A DNA stretch of 12,925 nt from contig JAGHBR010000186.1 of NCBI GenBank assembly GCA_021160885.1, positions 1 through 12,925 on the forward strand, read 5' to 3'. This stretch comes from Caldisericaceae bacterium. Its GTDB lineage: Bacteria > Calditrichota > Calditrichia > Calditrichales > Calditrichaceae. Positions 1 through 6,822 of the stretch are shown here, piece by piece; the first letter of the stretch is position 1; each line of letters begins with the position of its first letter. The position numbers were made by a program, and so were the translations under genes. Under the pieces are notes generated by a model that did not search any database, was not told where the DNA came from, and saw only the letters and a list, made by a program, of their open reading frames with translations.

Positions 1-1641
1 ACACAGTTTTTTCAATTCCTGTTGCATTTCCAATGCGGCTAGGCAAGCCGCTTTTTGATGGCCTTCAAAATAAACCGGCACGCCAAATTCGGCCATAATA
101 GCATCGCCTTCAAACTTGTCTATAATTCCGTCATGCTTTAAAATGACGTTGGTCATGGCCGTCAAATATTCATTTAGTTGAGAAACCAGTTCAGCAGGTT
201 TAATTTGTTCGGAAAGGGTTGTAAACCCGGCAATATCCGAAAACAAAACGGTTACTTCTCTTTCTTCTCCACCCAAGGCCAGTTTTTCGGGATGGGCAAT
301 AATCTCCTGAATTAATTTTTCTGGCACATAGTGTGAAAAAACGCCCCTTAACATGCGTTTTTCTTGCTGAGCCAATATGTACTGGTAGCTGATCTGACTA
401 ATAAAATTAAACAGAATCACTAGGGAAGGCGTAACAACCGGTAACATAAAATGGTTTTGAGTAAAAAGCAGAACAGCAATAAAAAAGTAAATGGATGACA
501 GAATAACGAAGAAAATTAAGTTTAAAAGTGTGGTGAATTTCCTGATCCCCAATAATAATAACAATGCCAGCAAAACATTGATCAGCAACATGGTCCAGGG
601 ATTGGCCCGTCCAATAAAATTTTGATCCAGAATGGATTGCAGGGCATTGGCATGAATTTCAACCCCGGGCATCTCAATTTGTGTTTTTTCGCCTTCTTCT
701 GTGGTTTGTTGCAGAAACGGGGTGGGAAAATTGTCGTGCAATTCCTGCATGGTTGAACCAATGAGCACAATTTTGCCTTTTAGCTCACCAGAGTAAAGTA
801 GTCCCGGAGGAATACCCAGCGTTGAATCACCCGGATCGTCAAAAGCATCCACATCGTAAGTTTCCACCAAATCCACTTGCTGGTCATCCAAAATATTATC
901 GAATGAATAATAGGGAAAATGAAAAGGAGGCCCGTAAAAATTTATCAACATGTCATTGTGATCATATTTGGGAATAGTGATGCCATCAATCCTAAATTCC
1001 GTTGCCGAATTTTCAATGGAAACAGATTGCTGTGCGCGTGATTCCAGAAAAAGTTGTGCAATTTTGACCGCAAACGATAGTAAAGTAGTGTCTTCGGTTT
1101 GTGCTTGCAGGGGGTACCTGCGATAAAAACCATCTAAATCAGCCTGCAGAGAAACAAGCCCCCAGTTGGCGGGATTGGCATTCAAAAATTTTTCGTAAGG
1201 AGGAGCAATTTCAATAGTTGAAATTTTGCCCTGGCGCTGCTGGATTTTCCCGGCCAAGATGACATTTGAATATTTTTTTAGCACGCGGGCCAGAGAATCA
1301 TCGTTTTGCGGATTGTACCAATCCGGTTGATCAAAAATAACGTCCAAGCCAATGGCTAACACGCCTGTTTTTTCCAAATTTTCAACGACATGGGCAAAGT
1401 AGGACCGTGGCCAGGGCCAGCGATAAGGCGTGGAAAGATCGGATTGGTCATCGATGGCCACAATAACAATGGGAGAATCAGTAATAGGTAAAGGACCGCG
1501 CAGATGGAACCTAAAATCAAGAAATTTTAATTCAAGGCTTTGAAAAATACTTGAAAAGCTCAACAGATAAGCCAGCACAATGGAAAGCAGAAACAGTGAA
1601 AAAATAATTTTCCTTTTAGGTTCTGGTTTTTGAATTTTCAT
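1..1641 (-). CDS. CHASE2-domain class III adenylate cyclase (3' end outside window)
   Basis: An open frame runs from ATG at 1641 to the window edge, giving 547 residues with no stop; the C-terminus is missing. A TM segment (about 10-27) is followed by a periplasmic CHASE2 domain (about 30-335; AIDDQS and the RWPWPR-type motif near its start, then GVLAIGLDVIFD). Three close TM helices (about 350-418) lead to a cytoplasmic class III cyclase domain from about 445. Metal-binding aspartates are D469 in FSDIAGFT and D513 in DKFEGDAIMAEFG. K509 in the latter fits the adenine-specifying lysine of adenylate cyclases, so ATP to cAMP is the likely reaction; the rest of the nucleotide site lies beyond the edge. 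CHASE2 is a known extracytoplasmic sensor domain of cyclases and kinases; its ligand is unknown. The gene starts 9 bases after the barrel gene with no good Shine-Dalgarno sequence, so translational coupling is likely. Confidence 0.93.
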   Translation of the reverse strand, partial: MKIQKPEPKRKIIFSLFLLSIVLAYLLSFSSIFQSLELKFLDFRFHLRGPLPITDSPIVIVAIDDQSDLSTPYRWPWPRSYFAHVVENLEKTGVLAIGLDVIFDQPDWYNPQNDDSLARVLKKYSNVILAGKIQQRQGKISTIEIAPPYEKFLNANPANWGLVSLQADLDGFYRRYPLQAQTEDTTLLSFAVKIAQLFLESRAQQSVSIENSATEFRIDGITIPKYDHNDMLINFYGPPFHFPYYSFDNILDDQQVDLVETYDVDAFDDPGDSTLGIPPGLLYSGELKGKIVLIGSTMQELHDNFPTPFLQQTTEEGEKTQIEMPGVEIHANALQSILDQNFIGRANPWTMLLINVLLALLLLLGIRKFTTLLNLIFFVILSSIYFFIAVLLFTQNHFMLPVVTPSLVILFNFISQISYQYILAQQEKRMLRGVFSHYVPEKLIQEIIAHPEKLALGGEEREVTVLFSDIAGFTTLSEQIKPAELVSQLNEYLTAMTNVILKHDGIIDKFEGDAIMAEFGVPVYFEGHQKAACLAALEMQQELKKLC

Positions 1642-1650
1642 AAATCAACT

Positions 1651-3981
1651 TTAAAAAAAGAGTTCATATCGGGTCGAAAAAATGGTGTCCTGGTAATCCC
1701 GAAAATTGCCATAGTTGATGTAATCGTAGCGAAAGCTCAAATTGCCCAGCCTTCTTGTTCTCAAGTAGAGACCAGCCGTGTAATTTTGTCTTTTGTAAGA
1801 TGTGGCCAGAGCAGAATTTTTGATGTTTTGAAAATTACCATTAACGAAGGGGCGAAGCCGGCTTCCGGCAATAAAGTTTTTAATATCATATTCCAGACCA
1901 AAAGCGTACCTGGTGATGTCATTGGTCGTTTTCACATCAAGAGCTCCGTATTCGCTGGCGCTTTTAGCATAAGAAAAACGAGAAACAAGGCCATTAGGAA
2001 ATTGATTTTTTAAGCCAACACTAAACAGATTGAATTGAGATTGTGAAATTTTGTAAGCGTCATCGCGTAAAAAGCGGTTTACGCTGGCAGAAAGCGTGTT
2101 CTTAATAATGCCGGCATTAAACTGGTAAGATCCTGAAAGACCAATGGACTGGGTTGCGTTATCTTCCGGAATGTAAAGAGAATCATCGGCTGTAATATCA
2201 TTTTTTCGGTTGTAATTAATGTAAGTCAGCGAAACGGAAGGCAAATTACTTAAAGGCATCAGAGAAATGGAAGCGCCAATGTCGCTGTTTGAGGTTTTAG
2301 CTTTATCCTGAGAAACATTCGTTTGGTACACATTGTAAAAAACATTCATAAAAATACGATTGTTAAAAAAGCGAATGTAGTCATCCACAAAAATACCGGC
2401 AATGTCTTTTTGCAGAAACGGGTTACCGGGCGTGAAATAATCTGCATTAATATTTTTGTAAGAAAGAACCAGATTGTTATTAAAATAATTGAATCGGGCG
2501 TCAATATTGATGGCTAAACTGGGTAAAGGCGAAAGGCCTGGCGTTAAAGTTAAAAAGCCGGGTTTGGTGAACAGATCAACAACACGGCGGGCCATTTTTT
2601 TGTCCGATTCGCTCAAATCGAGCGTGGTGGCCAGGGTATCAAAGTCAATTTCGCCTGTGGCATCTACATTTTTAATGCTGGCCTGAACGCTGCCATGAAT
2701 CACAATGCGTCGGTTGTGCAGGTTTAAATCGATGGCGCTGCCCACAACCAGGTATTGTTTTGGATTACCTCCATAAGCGATGGAATTCGGATCATCTTTG
2801 CCATTTACCAGATTCAATGCCCAGCTGAAATGACTGCCAAAATTAAAGCGCGGGCGAAGACTTCTAAAGTCTTGTTTGTAAGTACCAGGAAATAACATTT
2901 TTTGCGGATCTAAAGGATCTGCAGTGCCTTCAATGGCTCTTTTAGATTGCCCCTGAGTGTAGTCTAAATCAAAGTACTTGCTGAAAAGACCAACGCTGAT
3001 GCCCCGAATACGCCTACCCTGTAGCACCAGCGGGTCGTAGTTCGGAAAAACATCTCCACCCCATAAATAAAGAAAGTATTTATAAGAAAATTGGTACTTT
3101 AATCTGGCGGAATAGATGTTCAAAGGTTGCAGATCGGGACTTTCATTGGAGTTTATCATCATCCGCGTGTCAATCTGAAACTTTTGATAATTCATTGTCA
3201 ATCGCAAACCGCCCCGTGTGTAATTAAGATTGTTCCGGGCAATTGATTGAACACGGTTGTCTAAGAACAATGAGCCTTTGTAACTAAAAGCCTTATTGTT
3301 CGATGGAATGTCACTGATTCTGAACTGGAATTGTTTTTGGCCGACCAAAATGCCATCTGGTGTGTAAACTTTAAAGCTGACCAGATGCACCCCACTGCGC
3401 ACAGAACCTGGTACAAACGAAATGACATGGCCTTCCTGTTGCAGCCGTGTCGACTGGTCGATGCCATCAATCGTAATACGATAGTTCCACTTTTCCGGAT
3501 TTTCGATGTCCAGTGGAATGGAAAAGGATAGGAACACTTCATCCGGGTCTAAAACTTCGTTTTCTTCAGGGGAAATCAGATTGATTTCAATCTTTTTTAA
3601 AGAGCGTTGCTGGCGAGCCGGTAAAATTTCGGTTTCGTAATAATTGGAATATGGCGCCCCTTCTGGGTAAGTGTAAAACTGGCCGTTTGCGCTTTGCAGA
3701 GCGAAATAATATTGCACTTTCCCCGGAGCTAATTTTGCTGTAGGAATCTCGACAAAATAATTGAAACCATCGCTTTCCATGGGTAAGCTGTGAAATTCAA
3801 ACTCGCCCAGAGACCGGTAGTAAACAGTGGGGGGGAAGGTTGTTAAGTTCGCACCGCTTTCCTGAAGTTCAAGGCGTAGTGGATCTCCCAACAACACAGT
3901 AGCCGGGGGCTGGTGGTAAAAGCTACCAGCAAAACTTGTGCCGATCATTAAAATGATGATTAAAAGCAATTTAGTTTTCAT
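1651..3981 (-). CDS. Predicted outer-membrane beta-barrel protein with N-terminal Ig-like domains
   Basis: This 776-residue protein has a signal peptide (hydrophobic 4-14, likely cut after TSFA at about residue 18). Residues about 22-120 and 130-224 look like two beta-sandwich domains; the second has an NLISPEENEVL start and a YRITIDGID strand, as in Ig-like repeats. From about 232 to the end there are many alternating aromatic/polar amphipathic strands with N- and R-rich turns, and the last residue is F (YELFF). That pattern is typical of outer-membrane barrels recognised by the BAM machinery. I recognise no named family. It sits 9 bases after the FecR gene and 9 bases before the CHASE2 cyclase, with only a weak GGTG-type ribosome site, so it belongs to the same transcript. 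It could be a surface receptor, a porin-like channel or a structural anchor; the sequence does not decide. The barrel topology is inferred by eye. Confidence 0.85.
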   Translation of the reverse strand: MKTKLLLIIILMIGTSFAGSFYHQPPATVLLGDPLRLELQESGANLTTFPPTVYYRSLGEFEFHSLPMESDGFNYFVEIPTAKLAPGKVQYYFALQSANGQFYTYPEGAPYSNYYETEILPARQQRSLKKIEINLISPEENEVLDPDEVFLSFSIPLDIENPEKWNYRITIDGIDQSTRLQQEGHVISFVPGSVRSGVHLVSFKVYTPDGILVGQKQFQFRISDIPSNNKAFSYKGSLFLDNRVQSIARNNLNYTRGGLRLTMNYQKFQIDTRMMINSNESPDLQPLNIYSARLKYQFSYKYFLYLWGGDVFPNYDPLVLQGRRIRGISVGLFSKYFDLDYTQGQSKRAIEGTADPLDPQKMLFPGTYKQDFRSLRPRFNFGSHFSWALNLVNGKDDPNSIAYGGNPKQYLVVGSAIDLNLHNRRIVIHGSVQASIKNVDATGEIDFDTLATTLDLSESDKKMARRVVDLFTKPGFLTLTPGLSPLPSLAINIDARFNYFNNNLVLSYKNINADYFTPGNPFLQKDIAGIFVDDYIRFFNNRIFMNVFYNVYQTNVSQDKAKTSNSDIGASISLMPLSNLPSVSLTYINYNRKNDITADDSLYIPEDNATQSIGLSGSYQFNAGIIKNTLSASVNRFLRDDAYKISQSQFNLFSVGLKNQFPNGLVSRFSYAKSASEYGALDVKTTNDITRYAFGLEYDIKNFIAGSRLRPFVNGNFQNIKNSALATSYKRQNYTAGLYLRTRRLGNLSFRYDYINYGNFRDYQDTIFSTRYELFF

Positions 3982-3990
3982 ATTGCACCA

Positions 3991-4686
3991 CTATTTTGTT
4001 TTCTTGCGAAGTTTGAATTTTAATTCTTTGGTATTGCCCTGAGCGTCTTCAAATTCAAGCCGGAATTCATCCGGATTCTCTTCTTCTTCATCTAAAGCAG
4101 GCTTTTCATTTTTTCTTGTTTTGCGGACAATTGGTTTGCTGTTGGGAGATTCCACAATACCGGTCATACCCGCCCTTAACAAGGCCACACCTCGACTATT
4201 TGAAATTTCCACAAGCCCTTCTTCACCAAAATAAAACGTTGCTCCCTTGTATTTTTGCTGAACCCAAAATTTGGTTCCCTTTACAGAAGCAACAGAAGTT
4301 GGCGTGCTTACGCGGTATTCTCCTCTGTTCTTAAAAACTTGATTGAAGATTGAACCCAACTCTAAAAAAATGTTTTTACTCAAAGATTTTTTCTTCTTTT
4401 TGCCCTCAAATTTACAAAAAGAATTAGCCAGCACGCGCACTATTCCACCGTTGTCAATAAACTTGATGATAGCGTAACTTTTGGCTTTGGTTAAAATTCT
4501 TTGGTTGTTGTAAATTCTGCTGCCCCGCTTTACTAATTTGCCTTTTTTTTGACCGGCAGGTACCAGATAAACTTTGCCCCGGGCTTTGATTACAATGGCT
4601 ATAGGCTCTTTGGCTGCCTGAAGAGGCGCAGCAAAAATGGGAAGCAAAATAAAGACAGTAAGAATTAAATATATTATTTTTTTCAT
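3991..4686 (-). CDS. Secreted FecR-domain protein
   Basis: I chose the ATG at 4686 (231 residues) over an in-frame ATG at 4731. The 4686 start has GTGGAG five bases upstream and opens directly into a signal peptide (MKKIIYLILT..., cut near LQAA, residue 24); the longer form would overlap the preceding gene. Residues about 28-180 match a FecR domain: an IVIKARGKVYLV start, a RGSRIYNNQRILT turn, and the hallmark segment at 127-142 (TPTSVASVKGTKFWV). FecR domains are periplasmic and often relay signals from outer-membrane receptors. Here there is no N-terminal anti-sigma region or inner-membrane helix apart from the signal peptide, and no sigma factor nearby, so it is a stand-alone periplasmic or surface protein. 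It is very basic (runs of K at 47-53 and 95-104) and ends in a charged tail, acidic at 199-205 then basic. Its likely partners are the barrel and the CHASE2 cyclase downstream. Confidence 0.9.
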   Translation of the reverse strand: MKKIIYLILTVFILLPIFAAPLQAAKEPIAIVIKARGKVYLVPAGQKKGKLVKRGSRIYNNQRILTKAKSYAIIKFIDNGGIVRVLANSFCKFEGKKKKKSLSKNIFLELGSIFNQVFKNRGEYRVSTPTSVASVKGTKFWVQQKYKGATFYFGEEGLVEISNSRGVALLRAGMTGIVESPNSKPIVRKTRKNEKPALDEEEENPDEFRLEFEDAQGNTKELKFKLRKKTK

Positions 4687-4699
4687 AATAACTCCACTA

Positions 4700-5830
4700 T
4701 TATTCTGGGGCATTAAATTCCAAAAGCTCAAACTGTTTGCCCCGGTAGCTATTTAAAATATTGAAGAACTGATCTATGGTTATTTCTTCGCCATTGTAAA
4801 AAATACGTTTCAGAGATGCGCCCTTTAATTTTGCTTTGACTTCAGTAGCAGAGGGGCCCAGCAATTGTTCCAAAAATTGCCACAGCTCATTTTGGGCCAG
4901 TTGATCCTGCAGGTTTGAACTTTGTTCCGGATTAACCAACTTGAACTGCCAGATTTCGCTGTCCAAAAATTCTTCACCGGCAGAAGTGAAAACGTACATG
5001 CGCACCAACCAGTAATAGGTTTTATTGTATTCCAGCGGAATAGCATCACCCGATTGCGGATATTGCAAACTGAATTGGGAGGTTCGTTCAGAAACCCAAT
5101 TGGGCTGGCTATTGATGATGTCGTCAAAAGATTGCATCATGTCCTTTTTTTCGAATACCATAACCTGATATTCCGAACCATTACCCGTCCATTGAAAAAG
5201 CGGGTATTGACTGAAAATGGCTGGCACCTGTGACGAGCCTGCCGGAGCTCCGGGTGAAACAAGATTAAGATAACTCGGGTTGCTTGCTTTCAGCAGAATT
5301 TTCTCTTCTTTGGCCAGAGGTATGTTTTGATTCAATTGGCGCAATTCAATGGTGAGCAAATAAACACCAACAGGAGCTTTACCGGATGCTAAAATTTCCC
5401 GTTGCAATTCTTCTGCTTCGGGTTTAATGTTTGTCTGGTCAAAATGAACTTCTGTATCATTGCCTTCGCCAAACCTGTAGCTACCACTTGCAAGAGTAAG
5501 GTTACTAATAACGTCTGATGTAAAATTGGCAGGAATTGTAAATGGGTGTGAAATCGCTTCCATTAAAAGCTCATTGTCTTTATACAAACGAATTTCAAAA
5601 TAACAGGTAGAATAACTCTGGTCGGGCTTGTTTTTGGTAATAGTGAGTTGAAAAATCTCTTCAGCGGTGCCAAAATTCTGAAAATCCAGATCAGATAAAT
5701 AAAGGGTTTGGATTTTATCTTCGTTTAGGATGCTCATCTCAAGCGAAAAATCGTTACTAATGGTTTGTGCCACCGCAGGGAATGAGAAACCCAAAAGGGC
5801 AATTATTAAACCAATTAAATTTTTAGTCAC
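4700..5830 (-). CDS. Secreted protein with Fn3-like domain, unknown function
   Basis: A 376-residue protein begins at GTG 5830, preceded by a near-perfect AGGAGG. Its signal peptide ends at AVA (19-21) before Q22. Residues 22-185 appear all-beta, with long alternating strands and no recognised family. Residues about 187-300 resemble a fibronectin III-like module: LVSPG opening, PLFQWTG strand, YQVMVFEK strand, and a YNKTYYWLVRMYV strand followed by SEIWQFKL. Residues 303-376 look like a separate small domain, with a helical segment (LQDQLAQNELWQFLEQLLG) then a short beta/helix unit containing YNGEEITIDQF. It is the first gene of the four-gene cassette, 13 bases ahead of the FecR gene. The absence of other membrane segments suggests a periplasmic or surface location. 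I do not recognise a specific function; its position suggests a structural or ligand-binding partner of the FecR/CHASE2 system. Confidence 0.85.
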   Translation of the reverse strand: MTKNLIGLIIALLGFSFPAVAQTISNDFSLEMSILNEDKIQTLYLSDLDFQNFGTAEEIFQLTITKNKPDQSYSTCYFEIRLYKDNELLMEAISHPFTIPANFTSDVISNLTLASGSYRFGEGNDTEVHFDQTNIKPEAEELQREILASGKAPVGVYLLTIELRQLNQNIPLAKEEKILLKASNPSYLNLVSPGAPAGSSQVPAIFSQYPLFQWTGNGSEYQVMVFEKKDMMQSFDDIINSQPNWVSERTSQFSLQYPQSGDAIPLEYNKTYYWLVRMYVFTSAGEEFLDSEIWQFKLVNPEQSSNLQDQLAQNELWQFLEQLLGPSATEVKAKLKGASLKRIFYNGEEITIDQFFNILNSYRGKQFELLEFNAPE

Positions 5831-5834
5831 ATTC

Positions 5835-5840
5835 CCTCCT
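5835..5840 (-). promoter_or_regulatory. Strong ribosome binding site deciding a GTG start
   Basis: The minus strand reads AGGAGG followed by GAAT and GTG. The only nearby ATG overlaps the GTG by two bases (ATGTGA) and is followed at once by a stop in its own frame, so GTG at 5830 is the functional start. Confidence 0.75.
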
Positions 5841-5842
5841 AA

Positions 5843-5872
5843 ATATTAAATGTGAGTTAAAAAATTTGTCAA
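5843..5872 (-). promoter_or_regulatory. Candidate proximal promoter of the envelope cassette
   Basis: A perfect TTGACA (5872-5867) lies 18 bases from TAATAT (5848-5843, 4 of 6 matches to TATAAT). A start from here would leave almost no leader before AGGAGG, which makes it less likely than the upstream candidate. The elements are seen; activity is inferred. Confidence 0.25.
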
Positions 5873-5874
5873 AG

Positions 5875-5922
5875 AAACTGTTAAATAAATTAAACCACAG
5901 TATATTAGCTTACTAACAGTTT
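5875..5922 (-). repeat. Perfect 9-bp inverted repeat in the cassette leader
   Basis: AAACTGTTA at 5875-5883 and TAACAGTTT at 5914-5922 are exact reverse complements separated by 30 bases. The repeat lies between the two candidate promoters, and its distal arm falls at the expected start point of the upstream one. It could be a two-site operator or a long-loop RNA hairpin. A chance match in A+T-rich sequence is also possible. Confidence 0.45.
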
Positions 5923-5928
5923 AAGTCT

Positions 5929-5956
5929 AAAATAAAAAATAAATTGCCTATGTCAA
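5929..5956 (-). promoter_or_regulatory. Candidate distal promoter of the envelope cassette
   Basis: A perfect TTGACA (5956-5951) lies 16 bases from TATTTT (5934-5929, 4 of 6). Initiation near 5922 would give a leader of about 90 bases carrying the inverted repeat. The housekeeping promoter consensus of this lineage may differ from E. coli, so this is tentative. Confidence 0.35.
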
Positions 5957-5988
5957 GCTGAAATCGAAAATTCCGATAAGATGTTGAT

Positions 5989-6819
5989 TTAGAACATATC
6001 AATAGATTCGATGATTCCACTGACTAAACTGGTGAATTTTTTTTTGACACGATTGGCGGTTTCAGTAACTTCATCATGTGACAGTTTGTTGCTAGTAATG
6101 CCGGTGGCAAAATTGGTAATGCAGGAAATGCCAATCACTTTCATCCCGGAATGAACGGCCGTAATTACTTCAGGAACAGTGGACATGCTAATAGCGTCTC
6201 CGCCAAATTTATGAATCATTTTAACTTCGGCTGCTGTTTCGTAAGATGGGCCGGTGGTTACCCACAACACGCCATGTTTTAGGGCAATACCCCGCTCCAA
6301 AGCAATTTGATCAATCAGGTCGAAATATTGCCGGCTGTAAACATTGGACATATCAGGAAAGCGTGGTGGGCCAAATTCCAATGGACCGCGCAAAGGATTG
6401 GCAAACAGGAAATTGATGTGATCGGTAATTAACATTAAGTCGCCTGGTTGCAGACGTGGATTGGCTGAACCAGCTGCATTGGTCACAATCAGAAACGGAA
6501 TTTTCAGCATTTGCATGATGCGTACTACAAAAGTCACATCTTTAATGGAATAGCCTTCGTAATAGTGGGTACGACCTTTGACAGCCATTACTTTTACGCC
6601 AGCGTGTTTACCAAACACCAAAGCGCCGGCATGCCCTTCTACCGTAGATTTGGGATAATAAGGAATATCTTGCGTCGGAATGACAACCTTTTCTTCAAGC
6701 GTATCGGCGAATGGGCCTAAACCGCTGCCCAAAATAATGGCCAGTTGCGGTTGAAGATCAGTAAATTGTTTGATGTAAGCGACGGCTTCTTCAACTTTTT
6801 TCTTCAAAGAGAACTCCAT
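5989..6819 (-). CDS. punA: Purine nucleoside phosphorylase (trimeric class I)
   Basis: The 276-residue product phosphorolyses purine (deoxy)nucleosides to free base and (deoxy)ribose-1-phosphate in the cytoplasm. It matches the trimeric class I family end to end: phosphate loop GSGLG (31-35, S32), VEGHAG (H63), GRTHYYEGY (R83, H85, Y87), TNAAGS (113-118), GPSYET (Y193, E194), a SMSTVPE segment (M212) and CITNFATG (N236). The Glu plus Asn pair fits a 6-oxopurine nucleoside phosphorylase rather than methylthioadenosine phosphorylase, which has Asp at the Asn position. The length is normal. ATG 6819 lies 3 bases after the sppA stop with no clear Shine-Dalgarno sequence, implying coupling. It is the last gene of the nucleoside salvage operon. 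An A9 tract encodes K259-K261 near the C-terminus. The symbol is used in the Bacillus sense. Confidence 0.95.
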   Translation of the reverse strand: MEFSLKKKVEEAVAYIKQFTDLQPQLAIILGSGLGPFADTLEEKVVIPTQDIPYYPKSTVEGHAGALVFGKHAGVKVMAVKGRTHYYEGYSIKDVTFVVRIMQMLKIPFLIVTNAAGSANPRLQPGDLMLITDHINFLFANPLRGPLEFGPPRFPDMSNVYSRQYFDLIDQIALERGIALKHGVLWVTTGPSYETAAEVKMIHKFGGDAISMSTVPEVITAVHSGMKVIGISCITNFATGITSNKLSHDEVTETANRVKKKFTSLVSGIIESIDMF

Positions 6820-6822
6820 GTT

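Noticed and set aside
1630..2013. 127-codon open frame on the plus strand
   Set aside because: It lies fully antisense inside the barrel gene, has no ribosome site or family signature, and its composition is that of a reverse-strand shadow.
4687..4731. Longer start for the FecR protein (15 extra residues)
   Set aside because: It overlaps the preceding gene, lacks a ribosome site and would bury the signal peptide; the start at 4686 has GTGGAG at good spacing.
5962..5976. Small ATCG/CGAT hairpin after the phosphorylase gene as a terminator
   Set aside because: The stem is only 4 bp with a 7-base loop and has no adequate U-tract on the minus strand.
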